64,000 nt of DNA from CAVVAY01 sp963746465 (GCA_963746465.1 CAVVAY010000013.1:558001-622000), one strand, 5' to 3'. Shown: positions 17,804 to 25,682, counted from the first letter of the stretch. The notes: generated from the letters alone by a model not told the origin. Made by a program: numbers and translations.

Positions 17804-18229
17804 GCCCTCGACCAGGCATCGCAGCCGGACCAGCGTCTCCTCGAGCCGCTTCTTCCCCACCGCGTCGACCAGCGGGTTGTTCAGCCAGGCACCCGGCCCG
17901 ACGGTCGGCTCTTCGAACATCTCGACCATCGTGTGGTCGCCGGCCGGGTGCAGCGTCAGCTCGACGGTGGCCTCGCCCATCGGCCACCCGCGGGCCTGCA
18001 TCAGCAGCCGTCGCCGCTCCTCCTGCTCGAGCACCTCGGTCTCGTCCTTGATCATCAGCGGCCACGCGCCGAAGGCGTGGTGCAGCTTGCTGCCTACGGC
18101 CGGCCACGACGGGTCCACCTCGCGGATCTTCACCGTGCCCACGACCCACGCCGAGTAGGTCCAGCCGTTGCTGATCACCTTCCAGACCTCGTCCGCCGTC
18201 GCCGCCATCTCGGTGGTCACCCGGGCCAT
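17780..18229 (-). CDS. SRPBCC family polyketide-cyclase-like protein
   Basis: The product has 149 residues with the START/Bet v1 fold pattern. It begins MARVTTEMAATADEVWKVISN (first strand and helix), carries WPAVGSKLHHAFGAWPLMIKDE and ends with a long helix KKRLEETLVRLRCLVEG. Such proteins bind hydrophobic ligands; in actinobacteria they are often annotated as polyketide cyclase/dehydrase without proof. The ATG at 18229 is the start of the fold. A GGTTC-N14-GGGTAG arrangement (minus strand, 18273-18297) lies about 44 bases upstream and could be a stress-sigma promoter. Its 3' end overlaps the convergent flavoprotein gene by 24 bases. Confidence 0.8.
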   Translation of the reverse strand: MARVTTEMAATADEVWKVISNGWTYSAWVVGTVKIREVDPSWPAVGSKLHHAFGAWPLMIKDETEVLEQEERRRLLMQARGWPMGEATVELTLHPAGDHTMVEMFEEPTVGPGAWLNNPLVDAVGKKRLEETLVRLRCLVEGSDARPAR

Positions 18230-18290
18230 CGTCGCCTCCGCTACCTGCCGGCCACGCGCCGGCGTCAGGGCCCTACCCGCGCGAGCCGGG

Positions 18291-18304
18291 GCGAACCGGT
18301 TCGC
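18291..18304. promoter_or_regulatory. Perfect 14-bp palindrome in divergent intergenic region
   Basis: GCGAACCGGTTCGC at 18291-18304 is a perfect palindrome between the SRPBCC gene (leftward) and the SDR gene (rightward). Its half-site GGTTC could serve as a -35 element on either strand relative to GGGTAG elements at 18273-18278 (minus) and 18322-18327 (plus). Operator or overlapping promoter role is inferred. Confidence 0.4.
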
Positions 18305-18329
18305 GTAGTCCGGGCCGACCCGGGTAGCA

Positions 18330-18343
18330 GGCAGGTACCTGCC
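18330..18343. promoter_or_regulatory. Second perfect 14-bp palindrome in the same intergenic region
   Basis: GGCAGGTACCTGCC at 18330-18343 is perfectly palindromic and lies 3 bases past the plus-strand GGGTAG element and 28 bases before the SDR start. This is where a repressor site overlapping the transcription start would be expected. No regulator gene is adjacent. Confidence 0.4.
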
Positions 18344-18371
18344 CGCCCCGCCAGAACCCGGAGCACCCCTG

Positions 18372-19368
18372 ATGCCCGCACCCGTCGTCGTCGTCACCGG
18401 AGCCAGCGGCGGGATCGGCCGGGCCACCGCCGAGGCCTTCGGGGCCCTGCGGCGCGAAGGTCGCACTGCTCGCGCGCGGCGAGAGCGGCCTCCAGTCGGC
18501 CGCGGAGGCCGTACGGCGAGCGGGCGGCACCGCCCTCGTGCTGCCGACCGACGTCGCCGACCCGGACCAGGTCGAGGCCGCCGCGGAGCGGGTTGAGGCC
18601 GAGCTGGGCGAGATCGACGTCTGGGTCAACGACGCCTTCACCTCGGTGTTCGCCCCGTTCGACCAGATCGAGGCCGCGGAGTTCAAGCGGGTGACCGAGG
18701 TCAGCTACCTCGGCTATGTGTACGGCACCATGTCGGCGCTGAGGCGGATGAAGTCGCGCGACCGCGGCACGATCGTCCAGGTCGGGTCGGCGCTGGCCTA
18801 CCGGGGCATCCCGTTGCAGACGGCGTACTGCGGGGCGAAGCATGCGATCCAGGGCTTCCACGAGTCGCTGCGCTGCGAGCTGCTGCACGAGAAGAGCAAT
18901 GTGCACGTCACGATGGTCCAGATGCCGGCGGTCAACACTCCGCAGTTCTCCTGGGTGCTCTCCCGGCTGCCGCGGCACCCACAGCCGGTGCCGCCGATCT
19001 ACCAGCCGGAGGTCGCGGCGAAGGCGGTGCTCTACGCCGCCGACCATCCCCGACGACGTGAGTACTGGGTGGGGTCGACCACGGCGGCGACCCTGGCCGC
19101 CAACGCGCTGATGCCGGGGCTGCTGGACCGTTATCTCGGGCGCACCGGCTTCGACTCCCAGCAGACCTCGCAGCCGCGCGACCCGGACGCGCCGGTCAAC
19201 CTGTGGGACCCGGCCGACCGCGACCAGGACTTCGGCGGGCACGGCATCTTCGACGACACGGCGCACCCGCAGAGCACCCAGCTCTGGGCCAGCCAGCACC
19301 ACGGCGCGGTCGCCGCCGGGTTCGCGGCCGTGGCGGGACTGGGACTCGCGTTGTGGCGGCGGCGATGA
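18372..19368 (+). pseudogene. SDR family oxidoreductase interrupted by a single-base frameshift
   Basis: The frame from ATG 18372 gives the SDR start (VVVVTGASGGIGRATAEAFG) and then shifts. The rest of the protein is in another frame from 18451 (GAKVALLARGESGLQSAA, then LPTDVADPDQ, catalytic Ser in QVGSALAYRG and the YCGAKHA Tyr-Lys pair) to the stop at 19368. Removing one T at 18448 restores GARGAKVALLARGE, exactly what the family needs. The joined protein would have about 331 residues, with a C-terminal Ala-rich membrane-anchor-like segment (AAGFAAVAGLGLALW). Either a sequencing error or a very recent null mutation; everything downstream is intact. The stop overlaps the next gene (ATGA). 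Confidence 0.8.
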
Positions 19369-19766
19369 GCGGCGGTACGTCCATCCGCGCGCTGGGCGGG
19401 GCACGCGTCGCCATCGGCGGCCTCTGGCTCGCCGCGTTCGCCGCCCACAAGGCCATCGCCGGCGCGACCCTTCCTCGAGCGGGTCGGGTGGCGGCGCTCG
19501 CGCTCGCGGTACGTGACGTCGCCACCGGCGCGCTGCTGGTCTCCGACCCGAGGCCTCGGTCGGCGCAGGCCGGCGCCGTGATCGACGGCCTTCATGCGGC
19601 CAGCATGCTGCCCGTCGTCGCCCTCGTCCCCCGCTACCGGACTGCGGCCGCCGTCAGCGCCGTCGCGGCCACGGCGTGGGCCGCGGCCGCCGTGGGGGCA
19701 CTGCGACAGCCCGGATTCGGGCCGTCGAGGACGGGTAGTCGCCTTCGCGCAGATTCATCCCAGTAG
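19365..19766 (+). CDS. Small hydrophobic protein of unknown function
   Basis: The product has 133 residues, rich in Ala, Val and Leu. Hydrophobic helices are predicted at about residues 15-30, 40-60, 70-90 and 95-110, so it is probably an integral membrane protein. It begins MSGGTSIRALGGARVAIGG and ends in a polar Arg/Ser tail. The ATG overlaps the SDR stop by 4 bases, implying co-translation with that (frameshifted) gene. I do not recognise the family. The C-terminal 15 residues may be past the conserved part. Confidence 0.6.
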   Translation: MSGGTSIRALGGARVAIGGLWLAAFAAHKAIAGATLPRAGRVAALALAVRDVATGALLVSDPRPRSAQAGAVIDGLHAASMLPVVALVPRYRTAAAVSAVAATAWAAAAVGALRQPGFGPSRTGSRLRADSSQ

Positions 19767-19776
19767 GAGGCAGACC

Positions 19777-19995
19777 ATGCCGAGCTCCAGCATCAAGAAC
19801 GAGAAGCAGTACGAGGCGCTCAAGGACAAGGGGATGTCGAAGGAGCGCGCTGCCCGGATCGCCAACTCCCCCGGCGCGTCCAGCCGCGGAGGGAAGAAGA
19901 GCGGCTCGGGCGGGGATCCGTCGCAGGGCGGCACGACCGCGCAGAAGAAGAACGCGGGCCGCAAGGGCGGCAAGGCCACCGCGCGCAAGCACTGA
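19777..19995 (+). CDS. Small basic Ser/Gly/Lys-rich protein (DUF7218-like N-terminus)
   Basis: The product has 72 residues. It starts MPSSSIKNEKQYEALKDKGM followed by SKERAARIANSPGAS, the conserved opening of a family of small actinobacterial proteins (Pfam DUF7218, to my recollection), which often continue into a Rho N-terminal-like domain. That domain is absent here and is replaced by a Gly/Lys/Arg-rich tail (KKNAGRKGGKATARKH), suggesting nucleic-acid binding. A strong AGGAGG ribosome site sits 7 bases before the ATG. A GGGTAG element 39 bases upstream (19733-19738) may be its -10 box. Confidence 0.7.
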   Translation: MPSSSIKNEKQYEALKDKGMSKERAARIANSPGASSRGGKKSGSGGDPSQGGTTAQKKNAGRKGGKATARKH

Positions 19996-19999
19996 CCAA

Positions 20000-20419
20000 G
20001 TGGCTCACCAGCAGTCCGAGTGGATCGACCGTGCCAACTACGACGCCACCGTCGACAGGACCCCGGCCAGCATGCACATGGCGGCCGCCACCCGCGGCGA
20101 GCTCGGGGGCTACCTCGACGTCACCCTGACAGCGGGCGACGGCACCCTGCCGGTGGGCTCGAACGTCTGCGAGCCGGCCACCGTCGAGGCGATCCTCACC
20201 ATCGCACCCGGCGAGACGTTCACCGTCCGAGCTCCGGGCGAAGCCTGCACCACCTTCTACGGCGACTCGATCCAGGCCAACGCCGTGTTCGGCACCAAGG
20301 ACATGACGTACGTCGGGACCCACAAGAAGGCCAAGGTCGTCGGCGAGGGCATCCTCGCGGTGGGCGTCATCGACTGGCTGGGCGGCCAGGCCGCGTTCTC
20401 GGCCACCGTGAAGTGGTGA
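20000..20419 (+). CDS. Hypothetical protein, no recognised family
   Basis: A 139-residue frame starting with GTG 4 bases after the preceding stop. The sequence has a normal composition for a soluble mostly-beta protein: alternating hydrophobic strands such as GGYLDVTLTAG, VEAILTIAPGETFTVRA and GQAAFSATVKW, with two cysteines (NVCEP, GEACTTF) that could pair. No signal peptide and no membrane segment. Strong codon bias (G/C at third positions) supports it being real. No clear ribosome site is seen, so it may be coupled to the gene before it. Function unknown. Confidence 0.6.
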   Translation: MAHQQSEWIDRANYDATVDRTPASMHMAAATRGELGGYLDVTLTAGDGTLPVGSNVCEPATVEAILTIAPGETFTVRAPGEACTTFYGDSIQANAVFGTKDMTYVGTHKKAKVVGEGILAVGVIDWLGGQAAFSATVKW

Positions 20420-20457
20420 TGCGGCGTCACCTGTCCTGACCCGGGTAGGGCGGTGTC

Positions 20458-21112
20458 ATGACCGACACCGCCCTGCTCGACGTCGACGGCACCCTCGTCG
20501 ACTCGAACTACCTCCACGTCCTGGCCTGGCAGCGGGCCTGCGCCGAGCACGGCCACACCGTCCCGGCATGGCGCATCCACCGGCACCTCGGGATGGGCGG
20601 GGACCAGCTCGTGCCCGCCGTGCTCGGCGAGGACGTCGAGCGCCAGCAGGGCGAGGAGCTTGCGGGCCTCGTGGCGGAAGCACTTCGATCCTCTGCTGGA
20701 CCAGGTCCGCCCGCTGGAGGGCGCCACCGAGCTGATGCATGCGCTGCGGGACTGCGGGCTCACGGTGGTGCTCGCGAGCTCCGGACCGGCCGAGCACGTC
20801 GAGCACTACGTCGACCTGGTGCACGCGAGGGGGGTGGCCGAGGCCTGGACCACCGCCGACGACGTGAGCACCACCAAGCCGGCGCCCGACCTGCTCGAGG
20901 TGGCCCTGCGCAAGGGCAACGGCAGCAGCGCCCTGACCATCGGCGACTCCACCTGGGACTGCGAGGCCTCCCGTCGGCTCGGCGCCGAGAGCTTCGCCGT
21001 ACTGACCGGGGGGTTCGGCCGCGACGAGCTGCTCGCCGCGGGGGCAGGTGACGTCTACGACTCCCTGCCCGCCCTTACTGCGGCCGTGTCCGGCGGGCGG
21101 ATCGGGGTTTGA
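20458..21112 (+). pseudogene. HAD family hydrolase interrupted by a single-base frameshift
   Basis: The frame from ATG 20458 starts with the HAD nucleophile motif LLDVDGTLVDSNYLHVLAWQ and carries the cap-domain start (HRHLGMGGDQLVPAVLG). It loses frame near 20660. The second frame continues LRASWRKHFDPLLDQVRPLEGA, motif II LASSGPAEH, the TTKPAPDLLEVAL motif III lysine and the acidic motif IV IGDSTWDCEA, to the stop at 21112. Deleting one T at 20660/20661 rejoins GEELRASWRKHF in one frame, giving about 217 residues. Predicted small-molecule phosphatase of the phosphoglycolate-phosphatase/beta-phosphoglucomutase group. A GGGTAG element lies only 10 bases before the ATG, which would suit a leaderless transcript. 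Confidence 0.8.
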
Positions 21113-21215
21113 CCCGTCCTGGCCGATAACCGTGTCCCCAGGCTGGTTTCGGTCGTTCTGCTCCGGCAACACGGCGGTCTGCAGGCATCACAGACCAACG
21201 ACAAGGAGTCGCGTC

Positions 21216-21932
21216 ATGACCGACGCACCGTACGGCGGCACGCCGCCCACCGAGCGCCCGCTCGGCGAGGTCCTGCCCGAGGGCCAGACCTACGGCGACG
21301 GGCAGACCAGCACCACCGACGCGGCCAAGGAGCAGGCGACCCAGGTGGGTCAGACCGCGAAGGAGTCCGGCCAGAAGGTCGCCGGAACTGCTGCCGAGCA
21401 GGGCAAGAACGTCCTCGAGGAGGGCCGCACCCAGGCCCGCAACCTCACCCGCGAGGTGAGCAGCCAGGTCACCGAGCAGACATCCGCGCAGAAGGACAAG
21501 GCCGCCACCGGTCTCCGCTCCTTGAGTGACGAGCTGCGCGGCATGGCCAACGGCCAGGGCGCACCGTCCGGCGTCGCTGGTGACCTCGTGCACCAGGCGT
21601 CGGCCAAGGCCGGCGAGCTCGCCGAGTGGCTGGACCAGCGCGACCCGGGCACCCTGCTCGAGGAGGTCCGCGGGCTCGCCCGTCGGAAGCCGGGCACCTT
21701 CCTGCTCGGCGCCCTCGCCGCCGGCGTGGTTGCCGGCCGCCTCACCCGTGGCGCGGTCGACGCCAGCAAGGACCAGGACGTCACGGGCAGCGGGGCTGCA
21801 CCGAGGACCCCGGTCGGCGACGACGCGGCCCGCGCCGTGGGGCTGGACGACGCCGTCGCGCTGCCCGGCGACACCGTCACGACCACCCCGGGCGAGTACG
21901 CCTCCGGCACTCCCGTCGGCGGCTATCGATGA
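21216..21932 (+). CDS. Amphipathic coiled-coil stress/envelope protein with one hydrophobic segment
   Basis: The product has 238 residues. Residues 30-105 are a long polar helix rich in Ala, Gln, Glu, Lys and Thr (AAKEQATQVGQTAKESGQK and similar), resembling LEA-like and apolipoprotein-like proteins. A hydrophobic segment KPGTFLLGALAAGVVAGRL near residue 165 could anchor it in the membrane, followed by an acidic tail. Start ATG 21216 has AAGGAG 10 bases upstream. The stop overlaps the next gene (ATGA), and that gene plus the following DUF3618 protein form a conserved actinobacterial run. Probable role in envelope stability under stress (inference). Confidence 0.75.
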   Translation: MTDAPYGGTPPTERPLGEVLPEGQTYGDGQTSTTDAAKEQATQVGQTAKESGQKVAGTAAEQGKNVLEEGRTQARNLTREVSSQVTEQTSAQKDKAATGLRSLSDELRGMANGQGAPSGVAGDLVHQASAKAGELAEWLDQRDPGTLLEEVRGLARRKPGTFLLGALAAGVVAGRLTRGAVDASKDQDVTGSGAAPRTPVGDDAARAVGLDDAVALPGDTVTTTPGEYASGTPVGGYR

Positions 21933-22354
21933 GCGGCTCGTATGCGGCCGGTGAGACCACGGCGACCGATCGGCCGGACGTCTCCGGCCGGTCGGTCGGC
22001 GACCTGATCAGCGAGGTCACCGGTGATCTGACGACGCTGATGCGCAAGGAGCTCGAGCTCGCCAAGGTCGAGATCAAGCAGGAGGCCACGACGGCCGGCA
22101 AGGCCGCGGGCATGCTCGGCGCCGCCGGCTTCGCGGGTTACCTGACCCTGCTGTTCGCCTCCATCGCCCTGTGGTGGGCGCTGGCGAACGGCATGGACGA
22201 GGGCTGGGCCGCACTGATCGTCGCCGTCCTCTGGGGCATCGCCGCCGCCGTGCTGGCAGTCGTCGGCAGGAAGCGGATGGCCTCGGTGAGCCCGAAGCCG
22301 GAGCGCACGGTGCAGACGTTGAAGGAAGTTCCCGACGCCCTCAAGGGCCGCTGA
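21929..22354 (+). CDS. Phage holin family / DUF1469-type membrane protein
   Basis: The product has 141 residues. The N-terminal part (SVGDLISEVTGDLTTLMRKE, then LELAKVEIKQEA) is the signature of the actinobacterial Actinobacterial holin-X/DUF1469 family (Pfam PF07332). Two transmembrane segments follow: AAGFAGYLTLLFASIALWWAL and WAALIVAVLWGIAAAVLAVV. Despite the family name these are chromosomal housekeeping membrane proteins, not phage lysis genes, and no phage genes are near. The ATG overlaps the upstream stop. A basic tail with KRMASVSPKPERTVQTLKE ends the protein on the cytoplasmic side. Confidence 0.85.
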   Translation: MSGSYAAGETTATDRPDVSGRSVGDLISEVTGDLTTLMRKELELAKVEIKQEATTAGKAAGMLGAAGFAGYLTLLFASIALWWALANGMDEGWAALIVAVLWGIAAAVLAVVGRKRMASVSPKPERTVQTLKEVPDALKGR

Positions 22355-22363
22355 GAGGACGAC

Positions 22364-23035
22364 ATGAGCAACGACCTGAACGAGACCACAGACCAGTCCA
22401 CTCGCAGCGACGACCCCGAGGTCATCCGGCGCGACATCGAGGCGACCAGGGCTGACCTGAGCCGCGACGTCGACGCCCTGACCGAGAAGGTCAGCCCGGC
22501 CCGAGTGATGGAACGACGGGTCGACCGCGCCAAGAGCGCCGTCGGATCGGTGAAGGAGAAGGTGATGGGATCGCAGTCGAACCCGAATGACAACGGGGCT
22601 GTCGGCACCGCCTCCGACAAGGCGTCCTCGGTCGCCTCCTCGGTGGGCGACGCCGCCACCGCCGCACCCTCGGCAGCCCGGCAGAAGACGCAGGGCAACC
22701 CGATGGCGGCCGGCCTGATCGCGTTCGGCGCAGGCTGGCTGATCTCCTCGCTGCTGCCGGCCAGCGAGAAGGAGAAGCAGGCGGCGTCCACGGTCAAGGA
22801 CAAGGCCAGCGAGCACTCCGACACGTTGACCGCACCGCTGAAGGAGGCGGCCGGCAACGCCAAGGAGAACCTGCAGGGGCCGGCCCAGGACGCGGTTGCC
22901 TCGGTGAAGGACAAGGCCACCGACGCGGCGAGCACGGTCAAGGGCGAGGCCGCCTCGGCCAAGGACGACGTCGCCGGCTCGGCGCAGCAGGCCAAGGACG
23001 AGGTGAAGAGCAGCAACGGCAGCCCGTCGTACTGA
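22364..23035 (+). CDS. DUF3618 domain protein
   Basis: The product has 223 residues. The DUF3618 block DPEVIRRDIEATRADLSRDV then DALTEKVSPARVMERRVD is at residues 17-55. A single hydrophobic stretch NPMAAGLIAFGAGWLISSLL is near residue 112. The rest is a repetitive Ala/Lys/Asp helix with KDKA-type repeats (VKDKASEHSD, VKDKATDAAS), similar in style to the protein encoded two genes upstream. It follows the holin-like gene after 9 bases. Likely a membrane-associated partner of that protein; function unproven. A hairpin terminator follows at 23055-23092. Confidence 0.85.
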   Translation: MSNDLNETTDQSTRSDDPEVIRRDIEATRADLSRDVDALTEKVSPARVMERRVDRAKSAVGSVKEKVMGSQSNPNDNGAVGTASDKASSVASSVGDAATAAPSAARQKTQGNPMAAGLIAFGAGWLISSLLPASEKEKQAASTVKDKASEHSDTLTAPLKEAAGNAKENLQGPAQDAVASVKDKATDAASTVKGEAASAKDDVAGSAQQAKDEVKSSNGSPSY

Positions 23036-23054
23036 CGCGCTGAACGCACGACCC

Positions 23055-23092
23055 GGCCCGGTCGGTCGCCCGCAGGGGTGACCGGCCGGGCC
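23055..23092 (+). terminator. Hairpin terminator after the DUF3618 gene
   Basis: GGCCCGGTCGGTC (23055-23067) pairs with GACCGGCCGGGCC (23080-23092), 13 base pairs with one G-T wobble and a 12-base loop. Only a short TTC follows, so it would be a GC-type terminator common in actinobacteria. Confidence 0.6.
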
Positions 23093-23127
23093 TTCGGGTA
23101 CGGGAGACACCGACGACGGAGGTGAAT

Positions 23128-23853
23128 GTGGGCAGCACGCTCTGGTTGGTCCGGCACGCCGAGAGCGAGGGCAACCTGGCCGACGACAAGGCCCGGCAGG
23201 CGCACGCCGAGCGGCTGGAGCTGACTCACCGGGACGCCGACGTGCCCCTGTCCGCGACCGGCCGGGAGCAGGCCGCCGCCCTGGGACGGGCCTGGCGCGG
23301 CATGGGCGAGGAACAGCGACCGACCCGGGTGCTCTGCTCGCCGTACGAACGGGCCATGCGGACCGCGACCTGCACCCTGGACGCCGCGGGCTGGCAGCAC
23401 CTCGAGGTGCAGCCCGACGAGCGGTTGCGCGAACGCGACCTCGGCCTGCTCGACGGGTTCACCCGGTACGGCATCGAGGCCACGTTCCCGGAGGAGGCCG
23501 AGCGCCGGGCGTGGCTCGGCAAGTTCTACTACCGACCGCCGGGCGGTGAGAGCTGGGCCGACGTCGCCGGTCGGGTCCGGGCCGTCCTCGAGGGAAGGGG
23601 TCCGGCCGACGGCGAGCGCCTGCTGGTGGTCTCCCACCAGGCGGTCATCATGGTGATGCGGTACGTCCTCGAGAACCTGACCGAACAGCAGGTGCTCGAG
23701 ATCGACCGCGCCGAGGTACTCGCGAACACCGCAGTGACGACGTATGCCGGGGCGGGCCAGGACCTGCGGCTGCTGCAGTTCAACGACGCCTCGCACCTGG
23801 AGACCAGCGACGCCCCCGTCACCGAGGAACCCGATGCCGCCTCCGTCGGCTGA
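23128..23853 (+). CDS. Histidine phosphatase family protein
   Basis: About 241 residues. The catalytic phosphohistidine motif is LVRHAESEGN near the N-terminus, the second catalytic His is in VVSHQAVIM, and CSPYERAMRTA supplies the phosphate-binding Arg. The proton-donor Glu is in RLRERDLGLLDG. This matches phosphoglycerate-mutase-like broad-specificity phosphatases of the PhoE type. GTG 23128 is preferred because CGGAGG lies 5 bases upstream; GTG 23122 overlaps that site. The 3' end overlaps the NAD(P)H-hydrate dehydratase gene by 20 bases in another frame, so the two are coupled. Confidence 0.85.
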   Translation: MGSTLWLVRHAESEGNLADDKARQAHAERLELTHRDADVPLSATGREQAAALGRAWRGMGEEQRPTRVLCSPYERAMRTATCTLDAAGWQHLEVQPDERLRERDLGLLDGFTRYGIEATFPEEAERRAWLGKFYYRPPGGESWADVAGRVRAVLEGRGPADGERLLVVSHQAVIMVMRYVLENLTEQQVLEIDRAEVLANTAVTTYAGAGQDLRLLQFNDASHLETSDAPVTEEPDAASVG

Positions 23854-24718
23854 GACCGTCACCCCCGCCTTGCTGCGGGACTGGCCGCTGCCCTCGGGCG
23901 AGGGCGGCAAGGAGGGACGGGGCCGGACCCTGGTCGTCGGCGGCTCGGGAGAGACCCCCGGCGGTGTCTTGCTGGCCGCCGAGGCCGCGCTGCGCTGCGG
24001 AGCCGGGAAGCTGCAGGTGGCCACCGCGAGCTCGGTCGCCACGGCCGTCGCGGTCGCCCTGCCCGAGGCGATGGTGCGCGCGCTGCCCGAGACGTCGGCA
24101 GGCGCGATCAGCGGGGTCGGCGCCGGTGTCGCCAAGGACCTCGCGGCTGCCGCCGACGCCGTGCTGATCGGTCCGGGTCTGGCCGACCCGGTCGAGTCGG
24201 CCGCGGTCGCCCGCGCCCTCCTCGAAGGGCTCGACGTGCCGGTCGTCCTGGACGCGCTCGCCCTGGCCGCCGTGACCGAGGACCCTGGCTGCGTGCGGGA
24301 CCTGGACGGGCGCGTGGTGCTCACGCCGAACCCCACCGAGCTGGCGCGTGCCCTGCACGAGTCCGACGACACCGTGGCGAAGGACCCGCCTGGGGCTGCG
24401 ATCCGGCTGGCGGAGCTCACCGGGGCCGTCGTCGCGGTGGGGGGCGCCACGTCATGGGTCGCAGCACCGGACGGCCGGGTCTGGAAGGACGACGGCGGCG
24501 CACCCGGGTTGGGCGTCTCGGGTGCGGGCGACGTCCGTGCCGGGCTCGTCGCCGGCCTGCTGGCGCGTGGCGCCGAACCCGCTCAGGCCGCCGTCTGGGC
24601 GGGGCACCTGCACGGCCGGGCCGGCGAACGGCTCTCGGCCCGGCTGGGGCCGTTGGGCTACCTGGCGCGCGAGCTGGCGCCGGAGGTGCCGGCCCTGCTC
24701 GTCGAGATCGCGCACTGA
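23834..24718 (+). CDS. nnrD: ADP-dependent (S)-NAD(P)H-hydrate dehydratase
   Basis: The product has 294 residues. It repairs NADHX and NADPHX by ADP-dependent dehydration, a cytoplasmic metabolite-repair step. Family motifs are TLVVGGSGETPGGVLLAAEAA, ADAVLIGPGL, LTPNPTELAR and the catalytic GVSGAGDVRAG, where the Asp acts as base in this ribokinase-like fold. It is a stand-alone dehydratase without the N-terminal NAD(P)HX epimerase domain often fused to it. The ATG at 23834 gives a normal N-terminus and lies inside the end of the phosphatase gene. Confidence 0.88.
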   Translation: MPPPSAETVTPALLRDWPLPSGEGGKEGRGRTLVVGGSGETPGGVLLAAEAALRCGAGKLQVATASSVATAVAVALPEAMVRALPETSAGAISGVGAGVAKDLAAAADAVLIGPGLADPVESAAVARALLEGLDVPVVLDALALAAVTEDPGCVRDLDGRVVLTPNPTELARALHESDDTVAKDPPGAAIRLAELTGAVVAVGGATSWVAAPDGRVWKDDGGAPGLGVSGAGDVRAGLVAGLLARGAEPAQAAVWAGHLHGRAGERLSARLGPLGYLARELAPEVPALLVEIAH

Positions 24719-24782
24719 ACCCGGGCACCATGGAGCGGTACGGCGGCAGCGGGCCGCCCGCTGCGGAGGAGGAGCCGGACCG

Positions 24783-25682
24783 ATGGCACGCAGCGCGTTC
24801 GACGAGGCCGCCGACGAGCTCTATGCACTGAGCCCGCGCGAGTTCATCGGCGCCCGCGACTCCCGGGCGCAGGAGGCCAAGGCGTCCGGCGACGCGGAGA
24901 CGGCTCAGCAGATCAAGGCGTTGCGCAAGCCCACCGTGGCTGCCTGGCTGGCGAACCAGCTGGTCCGGGAGCATCGCGACGAGGTCAGTCCGCTCCTGGA
25001 GCTCGGCGCCGCCCTGCGGGAGGCGACTGCCACCCTCAGCGGTCCGGAGCTCCGCCAGCTCTCCCGGCAGCGGAACGAGGTGGTGCAGGCGCTGGTCCGG
25101 CAGGCCCGCCAGCTTGCTCGCAGCGCCGGCCAGCAGGTCTCGGAGGACAACGCCCGCTCGCTGCAGGACACGCTGAGCGCGGCCCTGGCCGACGAGGACG
25201 CGGGCCGGACGTTGCTGGAAGGGCGCCTCACCGAACCGCTGCAGCACACCGGGTTCGGCTCGGCGAGCGGCTCCCCACCGGCGCCGGCGCCGGCGCCGGC
25301 TCGACCGAAGGAGGCGAAGCCGACCGGAGGCAAGGCGGCCACGCTGACGCCGGCCCAGCAACGCCAGGCCGAGCGTCGCGAGCAGCTCGAACGCGAGCAC
25401 GCCGAAGCCTGGGCAGCCGCCCGGGCCGCGGCCGACGCCCGCACCGTCGCCGACGAGGCGGCCGATGCCGCGGAGAAGGACGCCGCCGGCAGCCGAGCCG
25501 TGGCGACCCGGGCGCGGGCCGACCTCGAGGCAGCCGAGAACGCGCTCGAGGAAGCCGAGGCCACCCTGACCGAGGCCGCCGCCACCCGGGACGCCGCCCG
25601 TGCGGACGCCGAGCAGGCCACCCGCCGGGTCTCTGCGCTGCAGAAGCAGCTGGACTCCCTTCCGAGCCGGCGGCGCCGCTGA
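24783..25682 (+). CDS. Conserved alpha-helical coiled-coil protein, unknown function
   Basis: The product has 299 residues. The first 130 residues (ADELYALSPREFIGARDSRA, then LRKPTVAAWLANQLVREH) match a family often annotated as hypothetical in actinobacteria. A Pro/Ala linker near residue 165 (PPAPAPAPARPKEAKP) leads to a long charged coiled coil (residues 185-295) rich in Ala, Glu, Arg with heptad spacing. No signal or membrane segment. A strong GGAGGAGG ribosome site precedes ATG 24783. Function unknown; a cytoplasmic scaffold or DNA-associated role is possible. Confidence 0.75.
   Translation: MARSAFDEAADELYALSPREFIGARDSRAQEAKASGDAETAQQIKALRKPTVAAWLANQLVREHRDEVSPLLELGAALREATATLSGPELRQLSRQRNEVVQALVRQARQLARSAGQQVSEDNARSLQDTLSAALADEDAGRTLLEGRLTEPLQHTGFGSASGSPPAPAPAPARPKEAKPTGGKAATLTPAQQRQAERREQLEREHAEAWAAARAAADARTVADEAADAAEKDAAGSRAVATRARADLEAAENALEEAEATLTEAAATRDAARADAEQATRRVSALQKQLDSLPSRRRR

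Noticed and set aside
18372..19368. Programmed frameshift in the SDR gene
   Set aside because: There is no slippery heptamer or downstream structure, and one base removal restores a standard SDR; a simple indel is the better explanation.
21929..22354. Holin annotation as evidence of a prophage
   Set aside because: The holin-X/DUF1469 family is chromosomal in actinobacteria, and no integrase, capsid, lysin or attachment site is near.
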